The translations under genes and the position numbers were made by a program. The notes beneath the pieces are model-generated. The model had not been told where the DNA came from and ran no database searches. It saw only the letters and a program-made list of their open reading frames with translations. Shown here one piece after another: positions 1 to 12,498 of a DNA stretch of 64,000 bases. Every line of letters starts with the position of its first letter. Positions within the stretch are counted from its first letter, which is position 1. The stretch is from Garcia nutans (lineage: Eukaryota > Streptophyta > Magnoliopsida > Malpighiales > Euphorbiaceae). The DNA is taken from contig CANTUV010000035.1 in the NCBI GenBank assembly GCA_947685225.1, forward strand, positions 317,501 through 381,500, given 5' to 3'.

Positions 1-387
1 CAGTGAATTTACACACGTTTGCGAGTCATCTGGCATCATAGGGAGGTCAGGTTCCATGGATGTCGGAGCAGCTGCCGGTACTTGAAGAGCGTACCGTGCA
101 TGAGCAGCGAAAAGCCATGCCTCCAACACTGGACAGCACCGGCTCCGGTCTAGGTCCCGGCCACATGCATCGTTGACCCCACCAAATAACTCCTCTGAAA
201 GGTCTAATCTACAGGTCTGTGACTCTGTTTGAACTGGAAAGGCAGGTACAGTATTAGCCGAGTAGTCCCCAGGTTTTAGAGGCTGGTTTTCACTAGACAC
301 TGGTTCAGCTAGTAAATTTGCAAAACAAGGAGCAAGTAAAGAGGAAAAAAAGATGAGTGAAAGAAAAGTTAGAGCCTTTAAGAGCAT
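1..387 (-). CDS. GPI-anchored SPARK-domain protein, At4g28100-like (N-terminal part, runs off the window)
   Basis: An open frame of 129 codons starts with ATG at 385-387 and is still open at base 1, so this is the first coding part of a larger gene. The protein starts with a hydrophobic signal peptide of about 23 residues ending near APCFA. Then come a Pro/Ser-rich linker and the segment NTVPAFPVQTESQTCRLDL, followed by LFGGVNDACGRDLDRSRCCP, WLFAAHARYAL and PDDSQTCVNSL. I recognise this as the cysteine-rich SPARK-type extracellular domain of the uncharacterised GPI-anchored At4g28100 family. These are secreted, membrane-anchored cell-surface proteins of unknown biochemical role. The GPI signal would lie beyond the window. 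No frameshift or stop is seen. The start is chosen because the signal peptide follows it directly. The family call comes from memory of the conserved blocks. Confidence 0.82.
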   Translation of the reverse strand, partial: MLLKALTFLSLIFFSSLLAPCFANLLAEPVSSENQPLKPGDYSANTVPAFPVQTESQTCRLDLSEELFGGVNDACGRDLDRSRCCPVLEAWLFAAHARYALQVPAAAPTSMEPDLPMMPDDSQTCVNSL

Positions 388-945
388 TCTTGCTTAATTA
401 GCCAAACAAGAAATCAAGAAATCAAAAATCAAGAAATGAGCTTTTGTTTTCCTTGTTTTCAAGAATGGATTAGTGGGAATTGGAGAGAGAGAGATGTGAT
501 TTGAATCTAATTTTAACTATTTTAACTAAAAAAGTTAAAAACTTTGTGTATAGGATATGAAATAATTGAAGAGACAAGGCAAAAAGGGAAGAGATTCAGA
601 AGATATTCAAAGGAAATGGGTGGGTTAGGTGACTTTTCTTTTCTCTGTGTCTGGTCTGAAAGATGGGGTTTCTGTCTTTCTGAGAGTAAAAGAAGAAAAA
701 AAGAAACTTTGTAAGGAGAAATGAAATCTATAGATGCAAGCAAGAAGCCACAATAACAGCAACAAAACCAACAACAACAGCAACAGTGAATAAATATTAA
801 ATAAATAAAAAAGCAAGGATTTGTGGAAAATGAGTGACCCTTTTTGGAGGCCTCTCTCTCTAGTTGAACACAAAAAGATTAGTATACGATAATACTCAAT
901 TTCAAGAGAAATATACTCATCACTCATCAATGTATTATATACTCA
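388..945 (-). promoter_or_regulatory. Leader and probable core promoter of the GPI-anchored protein gene
   Basis: This is the sequence upstream of the ATG at 387. On the minus strand there is a TATATAATA match at 933-941, which would put a transcription start near 900 and give a leader of about 500 bases. The leader holds pyrimidine-rich and CAA/GTT-rich runs (about 745-790) and a CT run at about 848-861. An intron in the leader cannot be excluded. The open frames across here are low-complexity Leu/Phe-rich strings and are not called genes. Confidence 0.35.
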
Positions 946-3698
946 TGTTATTACATTTTTTGTATATATAATTATTATAAGTTGGGAATGGAAAAAAAAA
1001 AAGAATGAGAAATGGTACATTAGAAAAAACAGAAGAGTTTCGTTGGGTTGGATTAGATCAGAATTCAGAGGGAAAAGATGAGAAATGTTGTCAGTGTATG
1101 TGTAGAATTTGGCAGTTTGCTTGCTATGCCAGGTGGTGTCCTTTTCTTTTTCATTCTTTTTCTTCTTCAGGTTTTGGCACAAATGGTTGGCAACGCTACA
1201 TGAAAATTTTCATTGCTTGCCTTCTTACTTGTTTGCCACTATAAAATATACTCAACTCTTTCTTTATATATATATATATTTATTGCAATGGAATTTTTGC
1301 AATTTAAAAAAAAAAAGAAAACCAAAAATGAAGAAAGCTTGGTAATAATATACATGAGTGTTTGGTTTAATAGTAATAATTTCAAATTTTATTTATTAAT
1401 AATATGAGAATTTAAAGTTGATATTTAGAAATTATACTGTATAAATTTCGATACCATATTAATATTTTTTTAATATAAATTTAAAAATATTGATTCTAGA
1501 AGCTAATTATTAAGGTTAAGTAGATTATTTTTATATTAATTTGATCATTTATTTATATTTATTAAGAAATGCAGAAATAAAAAGAATGTGAAATGGAAAA
1601 TAAGAAAAGGGTGGCAACGGTGGAAGGAGATAATGCACATAAAAGTCCATAAAACCTGGAAAAAAAGAAAGGACGAAGGATGTTGAAGAAGATCAGAGGG
1701 TTGGGTTGGGTTGGGTTTGTACCAAATATGTTTGGATGATTGAATCAAAACAGAAACTCTTGGGACCATTTTTTTGTTTTACATCTTCTTTTGGTCTTTG
1801 TAATTAAAACGTTATTTCTAAGTCAATTCAGAATGGGCCCTGTAATTCCCAGTAAAGTTTTCAAACACTTCATCACCATTTCTCATTACAAGCATCCTAT
1901 GTTTTTTTATTTTTTATTTTTGGTCTTTTTAAATAATTATAAGTTGGTTATTAATATATTACTGAATTAAAAGCTCAAACAAAAATGGGATAAAATTAAC
2001 GTGTATATATATTAATATATGAAAAACAAAAAAAATTGTTATAGTAATACATAGAACATAGTGCATTATTTGTTTGACATTTCTGTGTTAAACTCTTTTG
2101 AGTATTACTTTCTGTTTGACTTCATTTATAATTTACTTTCTCTCGAGTTATGGGTGACAGCCCAAATACAACTTTGTTTTCTTTTAATAAAATCGCTTTT
2201 TTCAATTAATAATTGAGCTTTAATCTACTTTTTGCTAACCCCACTTCTCATTCTTTTCTTTTCTTTTCTGCTTCTGCTTCTTCTTTTTTTTTTTTCCCTA
2301 AATGAAAAGTTTTGAATGTTCTTATTTTAAACCATACTTGTGAATCTTGATTTTTTTTTAATATTGAAATGGAAAGAGGGAAATCGAAAATAAATTTATT
2401 ACTTAAAAAATATGAATCTTCATTAATATGCATGCAATATATAATCACTCTTTTATTAATTCTTTTTTTTTCATTTTCAAGAAAATAAAACAAGACAAAT
2501 AAAAAGCCGCTAGAAAATAATACAATTCTTCGCAAATCAATAAATCATATTATTTATTTTCACATTTCATATCAATTACTTCACTTTGATTTATAAAATT
2601 AAAGGAAAAAATATGAAAAAAAGCAAATGATGAGAAGAAAACTTATTAATTAATTATTATTATTATTTGTATTGAGTAAATTAAGAGATACAAATAGAAC
2701 AAAGTCACAAGAAGAAGAAGAAGAAATGGATGCATGAATTGAAAAGGACAAAGCAAAAGGAGACAATCAAGCCAAAATTATTCGATCATAAAGTCTCCTT
2801 TTATGAAAAGCTGACAATCACGACCCCCCATTTCTACTTTATTTTCTATGTTTTTAATTAGCTTTTTTTTAGCAACATAATTAGCTCCTTTTTGGGTTTT
2901 GGGTATTTGTAATTTGGAAAAAGAAACAATTTAAAAAAACAATTTTTTAAAAAAATTAAATTCTTTTTTTAATGTTTATATATTACATAAATTTAATTAG
3001 ATTCAAAAAGAGCTTCGGTTTTTGGTAATTGAGCTTTCAAATTCAGAACTAATGAAGTGGTGGAAACATAAAACTTAAAAAGGTATAATAATGTTGTTGT
3101 AGGCTTGCCTCCTATTTTTAACATACATTTCGACCAACTACTAACTCTTTTTTATATATTTTTTTTGAAAAAATTAAAAAATAAAAATACTAACACTAAC
3201 TAAAAAAAAAGCTCCAGGGCATTTCTAAATAAAAAAAATCGTGAAATTAAATGATGAGAAGAAAAAATTAAGCAAAAAATTAATAGCTGAAATGATTTTA
3301 TGATAAACATAACAAATTTAAAGCTCAAAACATCTCGACTTTAAAAGATTTATAAATTTTTTTTAATAATTTTAATTAATAAATTATTGTATTTGCTAAA
3401 AACTAATTTGATGCATTTGCACTTAATAATATTTGGGAATATGACATTAATTAATATTGGTAGTACATGAACAACTATATATTAATTTAATTTCATTTAT
3501 ATGAATATTTATTTGTCCACATTAAAAAAAAAAAAAGAAAACTTCAGAGACAGGAAATAACATAATGGGTATTTTAATTTTTCCAAAATCCAAAGCAAAA
3601 AACAAGTTTGTTATATGAAGACAGAGAAAAATGCAAAGTTTCAACAAACCTTTCTTATCTGCAACATTTTATATACAAAGCATGTGCAACAATTCCTA

Positions 3699-3736
<38 letters not shown>

Positions 3737-6400
3737 AGCTAAAATGATTTGGAAATCATTATCACTAAGAAAATTTTAACATTTCTTTGATTGTTTACTT
3801 CTCTACCTTTTTCATCCAATATATATTTTTTATATATTATATATATACATAATATATATAGATAGTACAAAAGCAACTGTCACATTTTGAACATTCAACA
3901 ACAGGCTCTGCTTCAACTTCAATTTTCTATTATTATGTAGCAAACCCCACCACCTTAAAAATCACATAACATGACAATTTTTATATTATATATAATTACT
4001 AATTAATAAATGATTAATTGGAATGTTCTTAAGTTAATATAATGATGATGATTTGCACTTTAATTTCAATTATGAATTATTAATTTTAGGAAGAAAAAGA
4101 TTGATTGATTATATGGATGAACACTATCAATTTATAGTATTGTGCTATATTATTTTTTTATGCATTGATTAATGCCTTATCAATATAAACACCTTATTTT
4201 GAAGTTAGGTTTGCGCAATGTCTTATTTATTTAATCCTTTATGAAAAAAATTGAGACCATCAAATTTTCATATTTTATCAGTGTTGTTTTAATCATTTTA
4301 CAAAAATATGTTATAAATTTATAATAAATTATACAAATTTAATAAATTTACAGATTAATTAAAATTTCTAATAAATTTGAAAATATTTTATAATTTTATA
4401 ATTTTTATAATATTTTTCTGGCAATTTTATAAAAAATTCAAAATAATTACATCAATACAATATATGAGTATGATATCAGTCCAAGGGCAAAAGTCCATAA
4501 CTGAGCCATAATTAGCCCATTTAATGTATTAATATTTAATGGAGACCCTAATGTCCAATTTGATTGGGCTGCATGCCCTACCTCTTGTTTCTAACTTTCT
4601 TCCAAAAAAAAATATAATATATCATTTTTAAATTTTTTTAAAATATTCTATAATTTTTTAATAATTTTTTTAAAAATGCATATAATTGAAAGTGTGTATA
4701 TATATATATTATATTCATATTTCTGAAAATGAATTTTTTAAATTAAAAAAATAGTATATTTAAAAAACTTGTTATTTGAAAAAATTGCAAATAAATTAAA
4801 GGGGAAGACCTACTTTTTTTTTTAAATTTTTATTTTTGTTGGTATGGTAGTTCATTTAATATGTAACTAAAGACACCAGCCTTATCCCATCCCTTTTTTT
4901 TAGTATATTGACCAGAAAAATTTTGAAATTCAAAGAGTGTGTGAACCACGAAATAGCCAAATATGCATATAAGTGCCTACCAATGCAACAATAATAACTA
5001 CAATAATAAGGACATTAAATTTGTCAAATTTTTCGCGAGAACAAACATTTCCATCTCTTATTTGGCTTTATTTGAAAAAAAGAATAATAAATAATATGTT
5101 TAATTTGTTATTTTTCTTAATTATTTATATTTATAATCTGCCTTTAAAGTGTATATATATATATATATATAATTAATTTGATGATAAATGAACTATATAA
5201 AAATAATGTGGATTGCAATGACAGGCACTATTCTGTGGAAATTATACACTTGATTTTGTTCAATTAATGTGAAAAACAATGCATGTAAGTATGTAGAGGA
5301 AAAATATATTAATAATTATTTTAATTGAAAGAAAAATAAATAATAAAAGGTATAGCAGGTGGTAGGTTTTCATGATTTTAAATTCAATTAAAAGATGCTT
5401 AAAATTTTTCCATATATATAGAACATGTCCATGTGATAAAAATTAAGAAATTAAAGGCTCCTTTTTATGAGTCAGAAAAGTGATATTAAGCCAACGTGAA
5501 TTAACATATACTGAACATGTATCTATGATTGCCAATTCTCACTTTGAATTAATGAAATAATTACATTACATGTCATAATAATAAAGACAAGAATGAACTT
5601 TTTTTTGTTGAAATTTCTAAGCTAGAAGTTAAAAAGTATATGGAGATGATCAATCAAGCTAGACTGCTTTATTCTAAAAATGCAAGTGTTTTGAGAAATT
5701 TCTTTGCGCGGGGGGGTCAATGATGAAAACAAAAAGTTGTATGTGAACATGAAATTTTGAAATAGATGAGGAATTTCTCAACCAAAGCCCCTAAGCCTAG
5801 GCTTCATTGATTACTGTATTTACTGTTAATTTTACCAATAATGGTTGAATTTTCTAAAGTTTTTTTTTTGATAAAACAGGTTATTATTATTATGTTTAAA
5901 ATGGGGAAAAACATATTTATAGAGTGTAAACTATTCAAAAGAAAACTAAGTGCCCATTACATTTCCATCCTAGTACATTCCAAAATATGTAAGAAAAACC
6001 CCATAACCAAAGTTAGATGATTAAAGAGTTCTTTCCATTTGCAAATCTCATATTCCAATGCTAATGATATGTTTTTATCAAAACTTATTACAAGAAAATT
6101 TTAATTTCTTTGTAAAAATTAATGAGCAAAAAAAAATTCATTGCTAATTATATTGTTAATTAGCGACGAACTAGCAACCATATTAATAATTCTGCCCTAG
6201 GGTTAATTAAGGATAAAAACTTTGTGGCTTTCATATAAAAATCAAACTTATAATTGGTTGTATAAAAGATATAGATCTTCTTCCTACTTGTATTTAATTT
6301 GTTATCTTGCACATCACTTTCTAATTTTTTACTAACATGGCAACAATCGGAAATGGAAACAAACAAGTCTAAAGATTTGTTCAATTGACAAAGTAAGTTA
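946..6400. other. AT-rich intergenic stretch with simple repeats
   Basis: No coding sequence was recognised on either strand. Content is long A/T homopolymers and simple repeats: (TC)n followed by (TA)n at 3698-3737, and (TA)n at about 1267-1282 and 5153-5170. Short open frames here are Phe/Lys/Asn-rich chance frames. The part from about 6400 to 6793 is probably the 3' untranslated and downstream region of the MYB gene. Confidence 0.6.
3698..3737. repeat. Compound (TC)n(TA)n microsatellite
   Basis: About 11 TC units run straight into about nine TA units. It lies in intergenic DNA with no gene within 2.5 kb. Confidence 0.9.
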
Positions 6401-6793
6401 GCATTTTTTTTTCTTTGTTGACAAGGATAAAATTGTTGTGGTTAGAATTTAGAAAATAATTGCTGAATGTGAAAGCTAAAGAAGGTATACTTTTGATCTC
6501 TATAATTAATATGCAAACCAACTTGAATTTATCTTCCTTGAAAAATGGAAGAGATTTGAATAGACTTGGCTTAGATACGAACTCAATCTATGTACAAACA
6601 CGAATTATTGTGTGATATTCACAAAGAAGATCTAAATTAAGTATATTAAAGAAATTTTTATATATATAAGAACATCAGCTGCAAATCCAAAAAGCCTAAC
6701 ATATGCCACTGAAAACACACACATTTTAAAAAAAAAGCACAATAATTAACAATAAAACTCTATCTAATTGTAAGTTTCTTGTATACAATATAT

Positions 6794-7184
6794 TTACAAG
6801 AAATCATCAATGTCCAAACTCTCTTGAATTTCAAACTTGAACAAGCTGCTGCAGTAGCTTTCTCTTTCATCTTCCGTGCTGCTGCTATTCACCAATGTGG
6901 ATGGGGAATTCAAACGAGCTGGGCTTGATAATGGCGTTGACATCACTGATCCAATGTTATAATTCTGCTGGTACCCATTACTTACTTCAACTTTATCAGA
7001 AATTGCAGGATCTGTATTATTACAATATACAAAGTCTGGCTGTGAAACCAATAAACCATCATTCATACTTGAAGGGACTAAGTTTTCTTGGGAGTTTTCG
7101 CATGAAAAATCTTGTGCATTATTAGCTTGCAAGAGATGGGTTTGGCCTAAAAATGGAACACTAGTGCGACAATATTCTTCAACT

Positions 7185-7224
<40 letters not shown>

Positions 7225-8085
7225 TACTACTATTGTTATTATTATTAGGTTGAGACAATGGGATTTGGTTTTGCAATAACAAGTTGCTGTTCAGCTGGTT
7301 ATTCTCCTGTAAATGGTTCAAAAACATTTGTGGGTTTTCTTGTTTTAATGATGATAAAGTAGTGGCTAGCCTTAAAACTTCAGGATTTAAAATTGGTGCT
7401 TGGGAACCCAATAAGCTTGAAAGATTGAGAAGTGATGAAGGAATACACAAAGCTGAACCAATAATGGTCGATAGGTCAAGAAGATCGAGACGAGGGGCAT
7501 GAGTTACAGGATCAATTCCATTTCTTAGAAGCCTTTTTCTTATGTGAGTGTTCCAGTAATTCTTTATTTCATTATCAGTTCTTCCTGGCAACCGAGCAGC
7601 TATAGCAGACCACCTAACATTGTTGAAAAAACCAAGCAAATAATTAATATATAATCACTTTAGCTACAATTAAACAGCTATGTCTACTATATAGAAATTA
7701 GTTTATAAGTTGAAATATAATTAATCTTACTTGTTTCCCATAATACTATGGAGCTGAATAATGGTCTCTTCTTCTTCAAATGAGAACCTTCCTCTCTTAA
7801 TATCAGGTCGCAGATAGTTTGTCCATCGAAGACGACAACTCTTTCCACATCTTTGCAGCCCTATAAAAACACATAAAATATACAAATATAAGATCATAAT
7901 AACAATATAAAGAACTCTTAATTAATAAAAGAAGACAATGTAAATAAAATACCAGCATTCTTGGGGAGGGTTCGCCAGTTGCCAGGTCCATTAAGTTGAA
8001 TATAAGTAATGAGCTTATGATCTTCTTCAGGAGTCCATGGACCTTTCTTCAAACCATTTTTATCACAGCAAGGAGCTCTTCCCAT
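6794..8085 (-). CDS. R2R3-MYB transcription factor, subgroup 11 (MYB41/MYB74/MYB102 type), complete
   Basis: There are three exons on the minus strand: 8085-7953 (133 nt), 7860-7731 (130 nt) and 7613-6794 (820 nt). Both introns are GT-AG, and the total is 360 codons plus TAA. Exons of 133 and 130 nt are the usual layout of plant R2R3-MYB genes. The R2 repeat starts GLKKGPWTPEEDHKLITYI and R3 starts RGRFSFEEEETIIQLH; the spaced Trp residues and the helix LPGRTDNEIKNYWNTHIRKR are present. After the DNA-binding domain, residues of about 120-138 (GIDPVTHAPRLDLLDLSTI) and an acidic C-terminus (STEDERESYC...LDIDDFL) match subgroup 11. Known members act in the nucleus in ABA, osmotic and wound responses and in suberin/cuticle deposition. 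That this copy does the same is inference. A poly-Asn tract (about residues 211-230) is encoded by an (ATT)n run at about 7185-7248. Nothing is broken. Which of the three Arabidopsis genes is closest is not settled. Confidence 0.93.
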
Positions 8086-8212
8086 TTTCTTTTTAGTTTC
8101 GTTTACAAGCAAAAGGGTTTGTTGAAAACAGACAGTTTATCTAGAAACTTAATGAAAAGAAGTTATGGATGATAATTAATAAGATAGAGGACGAGAGAAA
8201 TTAACATGGCTT

Positions 8213-8440
8213 GGCCTCCATATTTATTTACAGCTAACACTTGAAAGACAAAAAGTCTGCGAATTACAGCTTTGAAGTCAATATTATTTGGTGCCGTCCT
8301 TTTGCCACGTTGCATGCTTTTTTTTTTTCCTCTTATAATAATAATAATAATATTAATACGTGTTTACAATGTGTATGCAGATTTGCCAAGTTATGATGTA
8401 TGCATATGTATGAGATATATGAAATTAAGTGACACGTGAC
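8213..8440 (-). promoter_or_regulatory. MYB gene promoter with TATA-like box and three ACGTG cores
   Basis: Upstream of the MYB ATG, the minus strand has a TAAATAAATA box at 8221-8230, about 135 bases before the start codon. Further upstream are three ACGTG cores: 8306-8310 (minus), 8358-8362 (plus), and a palindromic G-box CACGTG at 8433-8438 inside ACACGTGAC. ACGTG is the core of ABA-response elements bound by bZIP factors. This fits the ABA/osmotic induction known for this MYB subgroup but is not proof of it. The upstream end is followed by a (TA)n run at 8516-8540. Confidence 0.5.
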
Positions 8441-8565
8441 ATCAATATGATGCAAAGGAAAATAATAATAATAATTTAATGGACTCCGTACTCAATCTCA
8501 ACTCCTAAACTTAACATATATATATATATATATATATATAAGTACAATTTGGTTGTTTTTCGCCG

Positions 8566-9090
8566 AGCGGTGTTTGGCTGTAGGGATGAGAATAAATTAT
8601 TTTTTATTGATATTGTTTGATTTAAAAAAATAGATGAGGTAAAAGGAGTGAGTAATTTTTTATTATGTTTTTATTAATCAGATTTAATTTTTGACTAAAA
8701 TTAAAAATTAAAAAATAATTTTTTAATAAAATTAAAAAGTCTAATTTGATTTTTTCTAATTATGAGTATCTTAAATTTTTTTAAAAAAATAAATTTAAGT
8801 TTTATATTTTTTCTATTAATAATATTTTTGAATTTTAAATAAATAAATTTATTTATCTTAATAAAATTTAAAATAAAATTTAAAATAAAATATAATAAAT
8901 ATATTTTTTCTTTTTTTCAATTATAATATCTCTGAATTTTTTAAATAATAAAAATAAATAATTATTTTGATTCTAATTTTAAAATAAGTCAAATAAAATA
9001 AATAAATAATTATTCATATTCTATTCTATTTTAATTTTAATTTTAATTTTATATTCAATTTTAAAGTTTGAATCAAAAGCCACCTAAGTT
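8566..9090. repeat. Possible old MITE-like repeat
   Basis: The stretch begins with GGTGTTTGGCTGTAGGGATG and ends with a complement-like GGTGGCTTTTGATTCAAAC on the other strand, with a very AT-rich middle. The ends match only loosely and no target duplication was found, so this is a weak call. Confidence 0.25.
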
Positions 9091-9359
9091 TAATATTTTC
9101 ATATTTCTTTCAAACCTATTGGAGTGATAATTGTGCTCATTATTATTGACACATTTATTTCTTTTTTGAAAAAAACAAAATTATTAAATAAGACTTCCTC
9201 CATTCTCTTTTAAGTGTTGATTTAATTTTTTTTATTCTTAAATAAATATCCATTTTAAAAAAATAAGACATAATTATTTATTTTATTTCAATATTATCCT
9301 TACTTATTAATATTTAACTACTTCTTCATTAAATGCATCTTTATTATTTATAAAATGGT

Positions 9360-12329
9360 TGTAATATTTTAAATTTTTTAAAATTCTTAATTTTTTAGAA
9401 ATTTTATAAAATAAATTATAATTTAATTGGATAAATTAAATAAAAAAATTTAAATAAAAAATAAAAAAAATTAAATAAAAAATTAGAATATATATGTGAT
9501 ATATATACAAAATATACATAACAGATAAAAGTCGATAAAAAAGTTAACAGTTTTTAAAAGAAAAGTTAAAGTAAACGAGGTATTTTAGTAATTAAATCTT
9601 AAAAATTTAAAATTATTAAATTAATTTAAAAATAAATAATTTTTGAATGGAAGATGGTATTTTGGAGTTTTAATTAATTAATTAATTAATTAAATTATTA
9701 TATATATATGTGTGTGTGTGTGTGTGGTTTAAAATAAAAGATGAAAGGAAAGAGAAAATTTAATTTAGTCTTCATCTTCTTCTTCTTCTCACAAGGGAAG
9801 AAACTCCATTGATGGTGGTCAAGGATTTTTGCTTCTTCCATACTCAATTAATTGAAGGATTTCAAGTGTTCAAAGTAGATTTTTGGTGATTTTCACTAAC
9901 TTTGGTAAATTTCTAACTTCTGTCTTTGAATTTTATGAAAATTTTGAATATATGGGTTTTGGGTTCTTGAAGTAATGTGATTTAATTATTGAAATTGGTG
10001 TATATGATGTTATTTTAAGTGTTTAACAATAATTTTAAGGTTAGATTGAAGAAATGGTTGAGTTTGGGTATAGATTGGTGAAGAGAGAGAATTTAGGGTT
10101 ATGGACTTTTAGGGCTTGAGAAATTATGGTTTTTAATTGTGTAATTTAATTTTAAATGAGTTGTTTTGATGCATAAATAAGTATTTTAAAGTTAAATATT
10201 GGATTTGGTTGGGTTTGATTAGAGTTTGAGAATGGAAGTTGAGATTTAGGGTTTTAGAAAAGTGATTTTTCAAAGTTGTTGAATTGTTTGATTTTATTGG
10301 TTTAAGCATGTTATTTAGTGTTAAAAGTGATGACTTGAAGCTTGAAATAATAAATGGATTGAGTTGGAATGAAAAACCTTCAATGGGAGAAGATTATGCC
10401 ATTTTAGAATTTTGGATATAAGTATGTATTTTTATAATGTAATTGTTTAAAACATATTAAAATATGTTTTTAATAATATAAATAAATTTAAAATACCAAA
10501 TTGAATGGCCTAGTATAAAATTTCAAAATTAAAGTGAGATTAGCCTTAACTTTAAAATTTTTACTTGGATTGTTTTTAATTATGATTTAATATTGAAAAT
10601 GCCATTAAATGTGATACTAAATGATTATTTGTTATCACATTTGGTTTTGGCATTGAGAAAAGTTTATTTGCCCCATTCAAGTATTGAAGGGCAAGTTGGA
10701 AGAGATGGTCGGAGTTGGAGTTTAAGTTTGCATTTCGTTGTCTTTTGAAGTAAATACAAACTTTGGATAAATTGGTTATGTTTGCATTACATTGGGCATA
10801 ACTAACACATTTTGGATGAAAAAATGTGTTAAGCTACCTGATACATAGAATATGTATGAATAATGTGCTATGACATGTATAATGTCATACATATATTAAA
10901 TACATTGTGAAAAACCATTGATAATTGTTAAATTATATAAAATATGAAATATGTGTAAAATGTGAAAATAACCCAAAGTGTTTGGGTAATGTCATTTGTT
11001 GTGTATGTATTAAGGGTATTGATAAAAAGTCATTAGTAATGACTAAAGAGCATAAAATATGGATTATGTGAAATTACCCAAAATATTTGGGTAATGAGTT
11101 TTAAGGTAAAATTTGGTGAAATGTGATGAATTGATATTAATTTAAATGAGAAAAGTGAGAAAAGTGAAAAAAGGATAAGAAAATAAGGTAATTTTTCTAA
11201 TTATTAATGAAAATTAGGCAATGTGCCTAGTTTGATTATGAGAAAATGAGAAAGATGAATTAATTGTATGCCTAGTATGTTATTCAATTTTTAGAGTTCA
11301 GTATTTGGCGGCATACCTATGAGGTTATCCTCATGATTTACCTTCGGGCTAGACGTTGGACGTCGCTTGCCTCCGGCTAGATGCTGTGCATCACTATAAT
11401 TTGCCTTCGGGCTAGACGCTGGGCGTCACTTGCCTTCGGGCTAGAAACTAGGTATCATTATGGACCAAAATAGTAACTCTAAAATTTGAATAACATATTA
11501 GATCCTTTAGCCCATGCTTGTATTTGTTATTATGTGAATTGTGAATTGTGAAACAATTGAGAAATATGTTAAAATGAAATGATGTGAGATATGATATCTA
11601 TATGCATTGTGCATTGGTATTGTATTTGAACTTTATTGTTATCAAAGTTTGTACCACTAGACTTTTGACTTAGCGCGGTTGAAATTCATCGTGCAGGTGA
11701 TAGGATAGATCTGGCTGAACCGGAGAGTTCTTTTAGACCGGGCCATGTTTAGATTTGAGAGTTTACCAGTAGAGTTAATTTTGGGGTGTCAAGATCAGAG
11801 ATACTATCAGCATGTATATATTTTTTAAATTTTCATACATTTTGGAGATTATGTATATTGTATTATGTTTTCAGTGTATATATGTTATAAATTAAAAAGA
11901 ATATTTTAGAAAAAAAAATTGTGATGTGGGTTTTGTATATATTTTGATATGTCGATATATGAAAATGTAAAAATATTTAGAGAAAATATGGAGATATTGA
12001 TGAGGATGGATGAAATGTATTTTTGGGTTATTTAAGAGTGTTTTTATGCAGGTTGTGTTGTGTTGTTAATTTGAAAATATCCAAATTACAAATAAAACTC
12101 TGGTAAATTTATTTCATAGATTTTTTACAAAAAAATGCTTATTTTAAAACCTATGATTTATAATAATATTTTATTATTTATTTAAATATATATTTTAAAG
12201 TATTTAAGATTTTAAATTTAAAAAGTAAATTTTTATTAAACTGGTCTGTGATATTTTTGTACTTTATATGCATATTTTACATATACTGGATGTATGTATT
12301 ATACATATATAGAGCATAGGAGTGTTATA
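9360..12329 (+). repeat. 5' LTR of the gypsy element (about 2.97 kb)
   Basis: The first 330 bases and the last 1.27 kb align with the 3' LTR. It contains (TTAA)n, (TA)n and (TG)n runs at 9670-9727. A pyrimidine-rich CTTCTTCTTC stretch near 9775 may mark the start of the transcribed region. Short repeats of GCCTTCGGGCTAGACGCTGG type lie at about 11340-11450, bracketed by a long inverted repeat. A second degraded hairpin lies near 11663-11680. Confidence 0.85.
11272..11501 (+). other. Conserved inverted repeat around variable loop, gypsy 5' LTR
   Basis: Left arm 11272-11298 and right arm 11475-11501 are reverse complements at 25 of 27 positions. The 176-base loop holds about three copies of a short repeat (CTTCGGGCTAGACGCTGGGC type). 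The same arms are found at the same place in three other LTRs of this window. Confidence 0.7.
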
Positions 12330-12336
12330 TTTATTT

Positions 12337-12349
12337 TAGTATCAGAGCC
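12337..12349 (+). other. Primer binding site of the gypsy element (initiator tRNA-Met)
   Basis: TAGTATCAGAGC lies a few bases after the 5' LTR end. It differs at one position from TGGTATCAGAGC, the usual plant site complementary to the 3' end of initiator tRNA-Met. Confidence 0.75.
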
Positions 12350-12498
12350 TAGGTTTGAGGTTCTCGACCTTGGTGGGTTGTTAGAGAGAGAAAATGAGAA
12401 TTTTAAATATGATTTTTAATTATGATACATATATTGGCACTGACAGTTTTTGATATCTGATGTGATAATTTTTACTGTGTTTGCAAATATAGGTAATT

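Noticed and set aside
625..930. 101-codon minus-strand frame upstream of the GPI-anchored protein gene
   Set aside because: Leu/Phe-rich low-complexity reading of the pyrimidine-rich leader; no domain, and it lies in the presumed 5' untranslated and promoter region.
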